A stretch of 42,507 nucleotides of DNA from Halalkalicoccus sp. NIPERK01 (GCF_030287405.1 NZ_JASVVV010000010.1:1-42507), one strand, 5' to 3'. Counted from the first letter of the stretch, positions 31,759 through 41,800 are shown. Made by a program: numbers and translations. The notes: generated from the letters alone by a model not told the origin.

Positions 31759-32178
31759 CTACGAGTGGTCAGTGAACCACTCAGGTGCGCCGTAGGCCTC
31801 AGCCCAGCAGCGACGATGGCACGGGTCGCCAGCGCCGTTCGGAATCGCTCGCTCAAAATCGACCATCTCGCCACAGAGGTCACACTCTGCGCGGTGCCCC
31901 ATCTGTCGGGTTTCGACGTCGAGGCCCTTCGTCTCGATGTAGAGTTCGTGGAGCGCGCGAGGGATCAGCCGAACGAGGACTTTCTCACGGTCGTCCTCAT
32001 CTCGCTGCTCCGGCGTGTACGTGAGCACCCAGTCTTGCCCCTCCTCCCCGTCGCCGCCCGGTCCGAGCGAGATCGTCTGTGCGAGTTCGTCCGGAACGTA
32101 GTGCCACTCGTTGTCCGCAAACCGCGGGAAGTGCCCCTTCGGACGGGGATCGTCGGGATCGACGTCGTCTTCAGTCAT
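31759..32178 (-). CDS. Zinc-finger hypothetical protein
   Basis: A 139-residue acidic protein. Residues about 95-130 carry a zinc site: HRAECDLCGEMVDF and GDPCHRRCWAEAYG (four cysteines with neighbouring histidines). The front half includes WHYVPDELAQTISLGPGGDG. No family known to me. Its start overlaps the stop of the recombinase gene, so the two are co-transcribed. Confidence 0.7.
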   Translation of the reverse strand: MTEDDVDPDDPRPKGHFPRFADNEWHYVPDELAQTISLGPGGDGEEGQDWVLTYTPEQRDEDDREKVLVRLIPRALHELYIETKGLDVETRQMGHRAECDLCGEMVDFERAIPNGAGDPCHRRCWAEAYGAPEWFTDHS

Positions 32179-32780
32179 GCAAGACCGGCCTCCTCGAAGG
32201 CATCGTTGACGACCTCGGCCGTCGGTGCGTTGAGGTACGGTTCGATGGCCTGGAAGCTATCCCAGCCGCCGACGGCCATCACAACCCGGGGATTCATCTG
32301 CCGGTCGACGAGGAGTCGCTGGGCGAAGCGTCGGCGGAGGTCATGGGAACTGACGTACTGATAATCGTCGTCGCCAGTTTCGGCGGCCGCACGCTCGGCG
32401 GTGCGCTTCACGACGTCACGGACGCCGCGCTCGGTGAGATCAATCAATAAATCGTCTGGCGATATATCTTCGGCAGTCTGGTAGCGGTGAACGTCGCCCT
32501 CGACGTCAGCTGGGAGGTAGGCATCACGGGGCTTCCCGCCGTTCCCGGTCGTGTCCTTTCCCTCTGGAACCCGGAGTCGGTAGTGATCGCCGTCCGGCGT
32601 GCGCTTCACGTGTTCCGGGCGGATTTGCGGAATTTCGAAGGCTCGGAGGCCGACGTAGCCACCGAGCTGGATGATGAGATCGTCGCGATGGTTCGCAGCG
32701 GCCCGTCGCAACTCCTCGAGTTCGGCGTCGGTCATCCAGACCTTGTATTCGTCCTGTTTTGCGGTCGCTTCCAGTCGCAT
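32175..32780 (-). CDS. Tyrosine recombinase (integrase-like, short)
   Basis: A 201-residue catalytic domain without the usual N-terminal core-binding domain. The active-site set is visible: R46 in YVGLRAFEI, a lysine in PEGKDT or GKPRD, H146-x2-R149 in SSHDLRRRF, W173 in VGGWDSFQ and Y182 in IEPYLNAP. Such enzymes resolve plasmid multimers or carry out integration. No att-like repeat was found beside it, so resolution of dimers is at least as likely. Haloarchaeal short recombinases of this kind are frequent on plasmids. Confidence 0.85.
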   Translation of the reverse strand: MRLEATAKQDEYKVWMTDAELEELRRAAANHRDDLIIQLGGYVGLRAFEIPQIRPEHVKRTPDGDHYRLRVPEGKDTTGNGGKPRDAYLPADVEGDVHRYQTAEDISPDDLLIDLTERGVRDVVKRTAERAAAETGDDDYQYVSSHDLRRRFAQRLLVDRQMNPRVVMAVGGWDSFQAIEPYLNAPTAEVVNDAFEEAGLA

Positions 32781-33117
32781 AGGAGCTTCTAAAACAAGCT
32801 TACACTAAATATCTATCGTGCATCAAAAACGTGGGATGTCATCCCGCGATTAGGCTGTCTCAGAGGAGAGTGACGGTCTTTCGGTGCCGACTTCTCTGAT
32901 AAGGCGGAAATGCTTCGCAGAATTCGCACTTCCCATTCTTGATCTGATCTACCAATCGGGAAGATTAGTGCGAAAGGGCTGATCGCTACTCGTTGAGATG
33001 ATAAGCAATGGAAATTGATTCGCCAATAACGCCGACTCCCTCTTCATGGCCGTCGATACGTAGTCCTTCGGGGATGCTCCGTGGGGTTTATCGGATATAC
33101 TTGCATCGAACCGTATA
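32781..33117. promoter_or_regulatory. Divergent intergenic region ahead of hsdM
   Basis: No credible ORF. TTTATC at 33087-33092, preceded by a GTGGGG BRE-like run, lies about 28 bases before ATG 33118, the spacing of a leaderless hsdM transcript. A short dyad lies near 32870. Nothing else noted. Confidence 0.4.
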
Positions 33118-35109
33118 ATGGTCGAGAACTTCACTGAGAAGACGGACTTCATCTGGTCTATTGCGGATTTACTCAGAGGGGACTACAAGCAGTCGGAGTA
33201 TCAGAAGGTAATCCTGCCGCTGACAGTGCTCCGACGGCTCGACTGCGTGACTGAGCAGAGTAAAGACGAGGTGTTGGAGCGCTACGAACAGCTCCAGAAA
33301 CAAGGCATCGAAAACGTTGCACCCTCGCTGAAGCAGGCTGCTGACGCGGAGGTGTACAACACCAGCGAGTACACGTTCGAGTCGCTGTGCAATGACCCCG
33401 ACGACATCGCGGAGAACCTCCAGTACTACATCAATCAATACGACGAGGAGACAACGGAGATCTTCGAGAAGTTCGACTTCGACCACCAGATACAGCGCCT
33501 CAATGAGGCCAATCTCCTCTACAAGGTGGTTCGGCAGTTTGCGGAGCTTCCTCTACATCCGGACGAGGTCCCCAACGAGGAAATGGGTTATATCTATGAA
33601 GAACTCATCCGGAAGTTCAACGAACTCAGTAACGAGACCGCCGGCGAACACTTCACGCCGCGGGAAGTCATCGAACTGATGGTCAATCTCGTCTTCCAAG
33701 AGGACGACGAGGTCCTGACCGAGCAGGACGCCATCCGCACGGTCTACGACCCGGCTTGTGGGACCGGCGGGATGCTCAGCGTCGCCGAGGAGTACGTCCG
33801 TCAGCTCAACACCGACGCGAACCTCCACGTCTTCGGGCAGGAGCTGAATCCCGAATCCTATGCCGTCTGTAACTCAGATATGCTCATCAAGGGACAAGAG
33901 CCTGAGAACATCATTTACGGTAACTCCTTTACTGACGATGGCTTCCCGAGCCGGACCTTCGACTATATGCTCTCCAACCCGCCGTTCGGGGTTTCGTGGA
34001 AGAAGGTCAAAGATCAGGTTGAGCGTGAACACGAGGAGGAAGGGTTCGCTGGCCGCTTTGGCGCGGGGCTCCCACGGACCAACGACGGAGCGTTCCTGTT
34101 TCTCCAGCATATGCTGAGTAAGATGAAGTCACCATCACAGGGTGGCTCCCGTATTGCGATTGTGTTCAACGGCTCACCGTTGTTCAACGGTGGCCCAAAC
34201 AGCGGGGAGTCAGCTATCCGCCGCTGGATTCTCGAAAATGACTGGCTGGAGGCCATTGTCGGCCTACCCAAGAATCTCTTCTACAATACGGGCATTCGGA
34301 CCTACATTTGGGTGCTCTCGAACGACAAACCCGAGCGACGGCAGGGGCACGTTCAGCTTATCGACGCCCAGGACTTGTATGCCGAGATGGACGAGAGCCT
34401 GGGGGAGAAACGTCACGAGCTAACACAGGAGCACATCAACGAGATCTCGCGCCTCTTCGGCGATCTGAAGGCCAACGGCCGTTCGAAGGTCGTCCCCACC
34501 GAAGAGTTCGGCTACCGCCGCATCGTCATCGACCGGCCGTTGCGCATGAGCTTCCGCGCGACCGAGGAGCGTATCGAAAGCCTTGACGACGAACGGGCGT
34601 TCACGAACCGCGACGAAGAGGTGCAGGAAGCGGTGAAAGAGGCGCTCTATGAACTGGACTCGGAGACACAGTGGATGGACCGAGACGAGTTCATGCAGGA
34701 AGTGGAAGACTGCTTCGAACGGAACGATATTGACGTCCGCAATAGCGTCTACAATGCGATCGAGCGCGCGCTGGGCGAGCAGAACGATGACGCCGAGATA
34801 GTGACCGACAGCAAGGGGAACCCGGAGCATGACACCGATCTGCGCGACCGTGAGCGCGTGCCCTTGGGGAAGGATCCGCGGGAGTACTTCGAGGAGGAGG
34901 TACAGCCCTATGTTGAGAACGCTTGGATAAACGAGAGTAGCAAATACCACGACGATCAGGATGGCGAATTAGGAGTGGTGGGGTACGAAATCAACTTCGA
35001 TCGCTACTTCTACGAATATGAGCCGCCACGGCCGCTAGAGGAGATCGACGCCGACATTCGTGAACTGGAGGATGAAATCGTCGAACTGCTGAGCGAGGTG
35101 ACAGAATAA
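33118..35109 (+). CDS. hsdM: Type I restriction-modification methyltransferase subunit HsdM
   Basis: A 663-residue N6-adenine methyltransferase. The N-terminal helical domain has IADLLRGDYKQSEYQKVILP and LTVLRRLDCV; the SAM-binding motif I is DPACGTGGML (about 211-220), and the catalytic motif IV is NPPFG (about 286-290). A long C-terminal extension (about 450-650) follows. It methylates one adenine on each strand of the target set by HsdS and, with HsdR, forms the restriction complex. Its TAA overlaps the hsdS ATG by one base. Target motif cannot be read. Confidence 0.95.
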   Translation: MVENFTEKTDFIWSIADLLRGDYKQSEYQKVILPLTVLRRLDCVTEQSKDEVLERYEQLQKQGIENVAPSLKQAADAEVYNTSEYTFESLCNDPDDIAENLQYYINQYDEETTEIFEKFDFDHQIQRLNEANLLYKVVRQFAELPLHPDEVPNEEMGYIYEELIRKFNELSNETAGEHFTPREVIELMVNLVFQEDDEVLTEQDAIRTVYDPACGTGGMLSVAEEYVRQLNTDANLHVFGQELNPESYAVCNSDMLIKGQEPENIIYGNSFTDDGFPSRTFDYMLSNPPFGVSWKKVKDQVEREHEEEGFAGRFGAGLPRTNDGAFLFLQHMLSKMKSPSQGGSRIAIVFNGSPLFNGGPNSGESAIRRWILENDWLEAIVGLPKNLFYNTGIRTYIWVLSNDKPERRQGHVQLIDAQDLYAEMDESLGEKRHELTQEHINEISRLFGDLKANGRSKVVPTEEFGYRRIVIDRPLRMSFRATEERIESLDDERAFTNRDEEVQEAVKEALYELDSETQWMDRDEFMQEVEDCFERNDIDVRNSVYNAIERALGEQNDDAEIVTDSKGNPEHDTDLRDRERVPLGKDPREYFEEEVQPYVENAWINESSKYHDDQDGELGVVGYEINFDRYFYEYEPPRPLEEIDADIRELEDEIVELLSEVTE

Positions 35110-36452
35110 TGGTTGAACAGGCGAATATCAGGCAGTTCACTGATGAGGGGGAAAGCTCGAGCGGGCAGGAGACGGTCCGACTGAAACACCTCGCACGAAT
35201 CAATCCAGCCAAGTCCGAGATTTCTGACCTCAATCCGGAGACGGATGTTAGCTTCGTGCCCTTGGAAGACTTCAGTACTGATGGCGAAATCAAGAATACG
35301 GAGACTCGCCCGCTGGAAGAGGTCTATGATGGCTATACGTATTTCCGTGAGGGGGACATTGCAATAGCGAAAATCACTCCCTCATTCGAGAACGGCAAAG
35401 GCGCGATCTGTCAGGGCCTGGAGAACGATATCGGGTTTGGAACTACAGAATTACACGTTTTACGTCCACGAAAGGGTGTGTCCTCCAAGTTTTTATGGTA
35501 CCTACTGAGATCGGAACCGTTCAAGCAAGGTGGTGAGGCAGCTATGAAAGGGGTAGCTGGTCAGCAGCGGATACCCAGCGAGTTCCTAGAAGAATTCTCT
35601 ATCTCGATAGCTCCCAAGACCAAGAGAGATACAATAGTCCGAAATCTGGAGGAGATTATCAGTTATATTGATGATTTAGCAGATAGGCTAGATAGACTAG
35701 AGAAAACGCTGTCAGAAAGGAGAAACACCATCATTGATCTGGGAATCACCGGAAAACTCATTCAGAACGCGGTGATGAAGGATACTAAGGTATCCTGGAT
35801 ACCTCGACTACCGAATAATTGGTCGAGCACAAAATTAAAATATATTGTCGATGAGCCGATTGCGTACGGGATTGTCCAACCAGGCCCAGACATCGAGTCT
35901 GGGGTCCCATATATACGTGTGTCAGACCTGATAGAAGGCGAGCTCCCCGAAGACGGCTATATGCGAACGACGACAGAGATTCACGAGCAGTACTCTAGGT
36001 CAGTTGTTCACCCGGGCGATTTGATTATGTCCATCCGCGCGACCGTGGGTAAAGTGATGCAGGTTCCAGATCATCTGGAGGAAGCAAATCTTGGAAGAGG
36101 AATAGCTAGAATTCGTCCTGATAAGTCAGTTAATGGTGATTTCCTATATTATGTGCTTAACTCATCTCTGGCGCACCAAGAGTTTAACCGACTATCAAAG
36201 GGCGCCACATTTAGCGAAGTTACTCTAGAAATGGTTCGAAATCTCGAAATTCCTCTTCCCCCTATAGAAGAACAACGGCAGGTCGTTGACCAGATACAAG
36301 CAGGTTTGGAATCGGGGCAGCATCTTGACGAAAAAGTGTCTGAGTGTGAGAGTTTAATTGAAGAGAAACGTCAGGCACTTATCACCGCCGCGATCACGGG
36401 CCAGATTGATGTATCAGAAGTCAAAAGTGAAGTAAAGACCAGTCAAATATGA
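35109..36452 (+). CDS. hsdS: Type I restriction-modification specificity subunit HsdS
   Basis: A 447-residue specificity subunit with two target-recognition domains, each followed by a helical spacer: the first from RLKHLARINPAKSEI, ending in YIDDLADRLDRLEKTLSERR; the second from WIPRLPNNWSSTKLKYIV, ending in IEEQRQVVDQIQAG and the family tail EEKRQALITAAITGQIDVSE. AT-rich codons in both recognition domains contrast with hsdM and hsdR, consistent with recombination swapping target specificity. Start and stop overlap both neighbours. Confidence 0.93.
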   Translation: MVEQANIRQFTDEGESSSGQETVRLKHLARINPAKSEISDLNPETDVSFVPLEDFSTDGEIKNTETRPLEEVYDGYTYFREGDIAIAKITPSFENGKGAICQGLENDIGFGTTELHVLRPRKGVSSKFLWYLLRSEPFKQGGEAAMKGVAGQQRIPSEFLEEFSISIAPKTKRDTIVRNLEEIISYIDDLADRLDRLEKTLSERRNTIIDLGITGKLIQNAVMKDTKVSWIPRLPNNWSSTKLKYIVDEPIAYGIVQPGPDIESGVPYIRVSDLIEGELPEDGYMRTTTEIHEQYSRSVVHPGDLIMSIRATVGKVMQVPDHLEEANLGRGIARIRPDKSVNGDFLYYVLNSSLAHQEFNRLSKGATFSEVTLEMVRNLEIPLPPIEEQRQVVDQIQAGLESGQHLDEKVSECESLIEEKRQALITAAITGQIDVSEVKSEVKTSQI

Positions 36453-39406
36453 GTAAACAGTACGATGAGAAGGCCTTCGAGGACGAGATCGCCGCCGCCC
36501 TCCTGAAACGCGGCTACACACGCGTCCCCAGTGACGGCTTCGACGCCGAACGGGGGATATTCCCCGACGAGGTCGTCTCGTTCGTACAGGAAACCCAGCC
36601 GGAGGCCTGGGACCAGCTGGAAACCGCCCACAAGGGCAGTGCTCGCGAGCGCTTTCTCCAGGAACTGACGAGTGCCCTCGAACGGCAAGGTACTCTCGAA
36701 CTACTACGCCACGGTCTTCGCACCACCGGCACTAAAATCGATCTCGCGACGTTCAAACCAAACACAGGGATCAATCCCGAGCTACAAGCTCGCTACAAAG
36801 CGAATTGTCTTGGCGTCACCCAACAACTCCACTACTCAGCGACGAACCCAAGTCTGAGTCTTGACCTCGCACTGAGCGTCAACGGCATCCCCGTGGCGAC
36901 AGCTGAACTGAAGAATACCTTTACTGACCAGGCTAACAGGGATGCCCGGGAGCAGTACCGCCAGGACCGCGATCCGAGCGAACCCCTCTTCCGGTTCAAA
37001 CGCGGTGCATTGGTACATTTCGCTATCGACCAGCACGAGATCCACTACACAACGGAACTCGATGGTGAGGACACTCATTTCCTCCCGTTCAACAAGGGCC
37101 ATGAGAAGGGCGGTGGCAACCCCCCACGCGAGAATGACCACCGCACTGCGTATCTCTGGAAGGAGACCTGGGCGAAGGATAGCTGGATGGAGATCATTCA
37201 GCGGTTCATTCATATCGATACCGAGGAGATCAAGAAAGACGGTATCACCGTTGAGGAAGACGAGACGATAATCTTCCCGCGCTATCACCAGCTTGAGTGT
37301 GTCCGCCAGTTGGTCACTAGCGCGAAAGAAGAGGGGACTGGTGAGGACTACCTCATCCAGCACTCCACTGGAAGCGGGAAGAGCAAGTCGATCGCGTGGC
37401 TGGTCCACCGTCTCGTTTCGCTACACGACGACCAAGATGACGCTGTGTTCGACGGCGTTGTCGTCGTCACCGACCGGACCGTCCTCGACGAACAGCTCCG
37501 GAACACTATCTACGAGCTCGACCACAAGACTGGCGTCGTTCACCCAATCAAAGGGGAGAACCGCTCAAAATCCGAGGAGCTCGCTGAGGCTTTGGAGGCT
37601 GGCAAGCCGGTCATCATCACGACACTGCAGACGTTCCCGTACGTCATTGAACACGCGCAGTCACTTCCAGAGCGGGATTACGCCGTTGTCGTCGATGAAG
37701 CCCACAGCAGCCAGAGCGGCGAGATGTCCGCCGAGATGAAAGGCATTCTCTCGGGTGTCGACGAGGAAGATATCGAGGATTGGGAGGATGCCATGGCAGA
37801 GAATGCGAAGGCTCGGAACAAACAGCCCAATCTCAGCTTTTTTGCGTTTACTGCGACGCCGAAGGCCAAGACCTTACAGGCGTTCGGTGAACCCGATGGT
37901 GACGGTGGCCACGAACCGTTCCACCTCTACTCGATGCAGCAAGCGATTGATGAGGGGTTCATCCTCGACGTCCTCCAAAACTACACGACGTACGAGACGT
38001 TCTACAACGTCGCTAAAATCGTCGAGGAGGATCCGCAGGTACCTGAGCAGAAAGCAGTGAAAGCTATTTCGCGGTTCCTGAAACTCCACCCCCACAACGT
38101 CTCACAGAAAGTAGAGATCATTGTTGAACATTTCCGGAATCACACGCAGTACAAGATCGGGGGGAAGGCGAAGGCGATGATCGTGACTTCCTCTCGTGCT
38201 CACGCAGTCCGATATAAGAAGGCGATCGAAGAACATGTCGAGGAGAATGGATATGACCTCAGCGCGCTTGTCGCGTTCAGTGGCACGGTTGAGGACGACG
38301 GTCGTAGCTACACTGAAAAAGGGATGAACGACGGCATCAAAGAGTCGGAACTCCCGAACGTCTTTGATACCCCGGAGTACCAGGTCCTCGTCGTCGCCGA
38401 TAAGTATCAGACCGGTTTTGACCAACCGCTCCTCCATACGATGTACGTCGACAAGAAGCTCTCCGGAATCCAGGCCGTTCAGACACTTTCCCGGCTGAAC
38501 CGACAGCATCCCGGGAAAGAGGATACGTTCGTACTGGATTTCGAGAATGAGCAGGACGAGATCAAGGAGGCATTCGAACCGTTCTACGGAAAGACGACTG
38601 TGGCAGAAGAGATGGATCCACAGCACATCCAACAGTTGGCCACCGAGCTTGATGCGTTTCGTATTTACGAACAACAGGAAGTAGACCGCTTCGCTGAGGT
38701 GTTCTTTGACCCTTCTAACACGGGAACAGAAGGTGCCCATGGAAAACTCAGCAGTATCGTTCAGCCGGCCCGGGACCGCTTCGTCGCTAAAGATGAGGAA
38801 ACCAAGGAAGACTTCCGTTCGACGCTCCGGTCGTTCCTACGGCTGTATAAGTTCCAGTCGCAGATCGTTAGCTACGCTGATACCCACCTTGAGAAGCTCT
38901 ACACTTTCGGGCGGTTCCTGTACAAGGAACTCCCACGGCAATCTCGTGACCCCTCCGTAGAGTTCGATGACGAACTTGCTCTACAGTACTATCGACTTGA
39001 GAAGTCCGAGGAGGGTTCCATCGGACTCAGCGCGACCGATGGTGAGGTCGAAGGCCCGACAGAGACTGGAACGGGCGGTTCAGAAGCTGATGACGAAGTC
39101 GAACTGTCGACTATCGTCGAGAAAATCAACGAGAAGCTTGGGACTGATTTCACGGAAGCCGACCAATTGTTCCTCGAACAGCTCAAGGAAGATGCGCTGG
39201 AAGACGATCACCTCCGGCGTTCTGCGCGCGCGAATAGTCGTGAAAACTTTGCGTTGGAATTCGATGGTGAGCTCACCAGCATGTTTATCGATCGAATGGA
39301 TCAGAATCAGGAGTTATTTGCGGAGTTTATGGACAACAACGAGGTTCAGGAAGCGATCACAAAACATCTTCGTCGACAAGTGTACCAAGAGAGTCAACCA
39401 GGATAA
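36449..39406 (+). CDS. hsdR: Type I restriction endonuclease subunit HsdR
   Basis: A 985-residue motor-nuclease. The N-terminal nuclease domain has the PD-(D/E)xK core with ELK (about 151-153, in VATAELKNTF); the helicase domain has Walker A HSTGSGKSKS (about 305-314), DEAH (about 415-418, VVDEAHSS), TATPKAKT, and the later motifs QTGFDQPLLHTMYVDK and QTLSRLNRQHPGKED. It translocates DNA and cuts unmethylated invaders. All expected motifs look intact, so the system is probably active. It overlaps hsdS by ATGA. Confidence 0.95.
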   Translation: MSKQYDEKAFEDEIAAALLKRGYTRVPSDGFDAERGIFPDEVVSFVQETQPEAWDQLETAHKGSARERFLQELTSALERQGTLELLRHGLRTTGTKIDLATFKPNTGINPELQARYKANCLGVTQQLHYSATNPSLSLDLALSVNGIPVATAELKNTFTDQANRDAREQYRQDRDPSEPLFRFKRGALVHFAIDQHEIHYTTELDGEDTHFLPFNKGHEKGGGNPPRENDHRTAYLWKETWAKDSWMEIIQRFIHIDTEEIKKDGITVEEDETIIFPRYHQLECVRQLVTSAKEEGTGEDYLIQHSTGSGKSKSIAWLVHRLVSLHDDQDDAVFDGVVVVTDRTVLDEQLRNTIYELDHKTGVVHPIKGENRSKSEELAEALEAGKPVIITTLQTFPYVIEHAQSLPERDYAVVVDEAHSSQSGEMSAEMKGILSGVDEEDIEDWEDAMAENAKARNKQPNLSFFAFTATPKAKTLQAFGEPDGDGGHEPFHLYSMQQAIDEGFILDVLQNYTTYETFYNVAKIVEEDPQVPEQKAVKAISRFLKLHPHNVSQKVEIIVEHFRNHTQYKIGGKAKAMIVTSSRAHAVRYKKAIEEHVEENGYDLSALVAFSGTVEDDGRSYTEKGMNDGIKESELPNVFDTPEYQVLVVADKYQTGFDQPLLHTMYVDKKLSGIQAVQTLSRLNRQHPGKEDTFVLDFENEQDEIKEAFEPFYGKTTVAEEMDPQHIQQLATELDAFRIYEQQEVDRFAEVFFDPSNTGTEGAHGKLSSIVQPARDRFVAKDEETKEDFRSTLRSFLRLYKFQSQIVSYADTHLEKLYTFGRFLYKELPRQSRDPSVEFDDELALQYYRLEKSEEGSIGLSATDGEVEGPTETGTGGSEADDEVELSTIVEKINEKLGTDFTEADQLFLEQLKEDALEDDHLRRSARANSRENFALEFDGELTSMFIDRMDQNQELFAEFMDNNEVQEAITKHLRRQVYQESQPG

Positions 39407-39532
39407 GCTTCAGACATCACTGACGGGTGTTTTCAACATCACTATCCTCTCACAGTAGTATAATTCACCAATCCATTGAGTAGAAACACTATCAATGACC
39501 TGGCCAATACGTGGATAAGACGGTCTTAAACG

Positions 39533-39913
39533 ATGACAAACGACTACACAGTATTGAACGACTGGGCCGGAAGTGGAGAATCGTCGCATCAGGAGATCGC
39601 CGAGCAGTTGCTCCCGAAACTAAAAGAAGAGATACCCGAAGATCGGTATGAGGTAGACTTCACGTCGGACCTCCAGCGAGCGGTGATCGACGCCATCACA
39701 CGGGACCTGTCTGCGAACCTCGCTGGCGAAGACTGGATTGGCATGGGCTTCGAAGACCCAGAGGACTTTCTCGATGCTGGAGCCGTTTCTGACGCCATCG
39801 GTGAACAGGCTGAATGGTACTTTGAAGACGACCAGACAGGCAAATCGTGGGACATCCTCCAGGTCATTTTCGAGTACGCTGAAGAGTACGACCTCGTCGA
39901 GCGGAGTGAGTAG
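39533..39913 (+). CDS. Hypothetical acidic protein after hsdR
   Basis: A 126-residue acidic, probably all-helical protein (HQEIAEQLLPKLKEEIPEDR, LQRAVIDAITRDLSANLAGE, AGAVSDAIGEQAEWYFEDDQ). No family recognised. It follows hsdR after a 126-base gap that contains nothing else, and may have its own promoter. Whether it assists the RM system or is a passenger is unknown. Confidence 0.65.
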   Translation: MTNDYTVLNDWAGSGESSHQEIAEQLLPKLKEEIPEDRYEVDFTSDLQRAVIDAITRDLSANLAGEDWIGMGFEDPEDFLDAGAVSDAIGEQAEWYFEDDQTGKSWDILQVIFEYAEEYDLVERSE

Positions 39914-40033
39914 CACCCTGGTATAGCCGGGTGGTGGCGTACAGTCCCATCCAGAGCGGGTGGGTACAATGTGCCAGAAACCACTCAAAGAGAGTGAGCT
40001 GAGTCCGGCCGCAGTGAGCAAGCTATCGGCACA

Positions 40034-40040
40034 TTATATA
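40034..40040 (+). promoter_or_regulatory. TATA box for plasmid TBP
   Basis: TTATATA ends 38 bases before the TBP start, so the transcript would have a short leader of about 15 bases. The 39914-40033 gap has no other feature I can name. Confidence 0.4.
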
Positions 40041-40078
40041 GGGTGATAGATGTATGCTCGGCCACGAAGAGTTTCACG

Positions 40079-40627
40079 ATGGTACAGGTCGTCAACGTCG
40101 TTGCGTCGGGAGCCCTCGATGTGGAACTCGATCTCCAGGCAGTCGCACGGGAGCTTGACGATGTCGTTGACTACGATCCCGAGAAATACCCTGGTGCCTA
40201 CTTTCGATTCGGTGACGATGCACCACTGATTACGCTGTACCGCACCGGTAAGTACATCATCACCGGAGCGTCATCGGAAGCCGAGGCTGGCAGACTCCGG
40301 GATGAGTTCCTGGCTGTATTGTATCGACATGGAATTGTCTCGGCTGCTGATGATGCCTGGTTCACCGTCCAGAACTACGTGTGTATGGCAGATATGGAGC
40401 GACCGCTCAATCTGTCGGCCCTTGCGATCGGCCTAGGACTTGAGGTAACAGAGTACGAGCCTGAGCAGTTCCCCGGCCTAGTGTACCGACCTCAAGATCA
40501 GATGTGTGTACTCCTGGTCTTTGCCTCTGGGAAGGTGGTGATCACTGGCGCTCAAGAAATTGATACAGCTGAAACAGCCTTCTCAGCGTTCCGTGAATCA
40601 ATCGAAACACTTCTTGAGAGCGAATGA
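40079..40627 (+). CDS. tbp: TATA-binding protein (TBP), divergent copy
   Basis: A 182-residue protein with the two-fold TBP repeat. First repeat: VVNVVASGALDVELDLQAVA, YDPEKYPGAYFRF, LITLYRTGKYIITGASSEAE. Second repeat: VQNYVCMADMERPLNLSALA, YEPEQFPGLVYR, CVLLVFASGKVVITGAQEI. These match the saddle fold, although several positions differ from chromosomal haloarchaeal TBP. Length is normal for archaeal TBP. It lies on the strand shared with TFB around the circle junction, with one orphan gene between. Confidence 0.92.
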   Translation: MVQVVNVVASGALDVELDLQAVARELDDVVDYDPEKYPGAYFRFGDDAPLITLYRTGKYIITGASSEAEAGRLRDEFLAVLYRHGIVSAADDAWFTVQNYVCMADMERPLNLSALAIGLGLEVTEYEPEQFPGLVYRPQDQMCVLLVFASGKVVITGAQEIDTAETAFSAFRESIETLLESE

Positions 40628-40645
40628 TTCGCTGATTCGTGGGTA

Positions 40646-40686
40646 TTAACCAACAGATCCTACGCACCGGGGTTGTTGTTGGTTAA
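40646..40686. repeat. TTAACCAAC inverted repeat, copy 1
   Basis: TTAACCAACA (40646-40655) and TGTTGGTTAA (40677-40686) are perfect 10-bp complements 21 bases apart, located between TBP and the 348-residue gene. Confidence 0.75.
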
Positions 40687-40721
40687 CTGCCGCCAGATAG
40701 CCGAAGCGTTGCAAGAGACTG

Positions 40722-41768
40722 ATGTCGAGAAAGGACTGGTCCGAGAGGTTTTCCCGCGATACAACCAAGGGCTACATGCCCTTTACCGCGAGCTGGCGGA
40801 CGCTCCTCGACGAGTGTGAGGAGCTCGCCGCGGATGCGACGCTCATTACGCCTCTGTCGGAGACGCGATTCCGCCTCACCGACGTCCAAGAGCACCGCAT
40901 CGTTATCAAGTTCGTCGACTCGGGTGACTCCCAGCCGCTCCAACGCGACCAGTTCGAAACGCTGGCCGAGCGCATTACCGACGCTGGCGGAACCTTCGAA
41001 TTCCAGCGCTTGCCACCGGACGCCGAACCGTACGCGGCAGTGCTCAGCCTTCATCCCCGGTACGAGATCGACGATCAGGCGGGAACGATCACTGAAACCG
41101 ACGAGCCGACGACGTCCCAGCTTATCAAAAGAGCCGCTACCCAGCCTGCCGCCGATCAGGACGACGCGACGGATAGCACGGAACCCGATCTCGATGTCTA
41201 CGCCGATATGCTATTGCTGATCGATGCCCTCAAGCGCCATGATCTGACCGCGCTCGAGGATTGTGAGACGCCGGCGCTCATCAACCTCTATACACTGCTG
41301 TCAGACGTCCAGCGCAACGCCGGCGACCTCCGGCAGACAGTCCGAGAGGTACTCCTCGGGCGGCTCCACCACGACCAGCCGGTGCATGGCCAGTACGGAT
41401 CGGTCCAGCGGACGAGCCGGCGCAATCGCTCGCTGAAGGACGATGACGAGGTCCTGGATGTTCTCGAGGATGCGGGGATTCCCCGCAAGCGGATTCTGGC
41501 CGTCGACCGCGAGAAAGTCGACGAGGCCTTGGACGTGACCGAACTCGCTGAATCGGCGGTCTACGAGATCGAGGAAAGCGAGTACGTGCGGAAAGCCGAC
41601 GTCGACGAGGAGCGCAAGGAAACCCGGCTGCAAGGGCTGAAGGATCAGCTTGCGCTGAGCGACGATCCCGACGCCGAGGAACTCCGACAGGAAGTCGACG
41701 ATCTTGAACAGCGCATCGAGGAGCTGACCGAGTTCAAACCCGGCACCGAGGTCGAGTCGCAGTCATAG
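40722..41768 (+). CDS. Orphan 348-residue plasmid protein, bracketed by TTAACCAAC repeats
   Basis: Not recognised with certainty. The N-terminal part is a compact acidic domain (DWSERFSRDTTKGYMPFTAS, LDECEELAADATLITPLSET, HRIVIKFVDSGDSQ). The middle is helical, with DVYADMLLLIDALKRHDLTA and INLYTLLSDVQRNAGDLRQT. The C terminus has a basic stretch RTSRRNRSLKDDDEVLDVL and a coiled-coil end (DLEQRIEELTEF). It lies between TBP and TFB on the circle, and repeats of one inverted sequence lie on both sides of it. DNA binding through the basic stretch is possible; no catalytic motif is evident. Confidence 0.7.
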   Translation: MSRKDWSERFSRDTTKGYMPFTASWRTLLDECEELAADATLITPLSETRFRLTDVQEHRIVIKFVDSGDSQPLQRDQFETLAERITDAGGTFEFQRLPPDAEPYAAVLSLHPRYEIDDQAGTITETDEPTTSQLIKRAATQPAADQDDATDSTEPDLDVYADMLLLIDALKRHDLTALEDCETPALINLYTLLSDVQRNAGDLRQTVREVLLGRLHHDQPVHGQYGSVQRTSRRNRSLKDDDEVLDVLEDAGIPRKRILAVDREKVDEALDVTELAESAVYEIEESEYVRKADVDEERKETRLQGLKDQLALSDDPDAEELRQEVDDLEQRIEELTEFKPGTEVESQS

Positions 41769-41800
41769 CGACGGCGGCCGAATCGGGCTTCAACTTCGTC

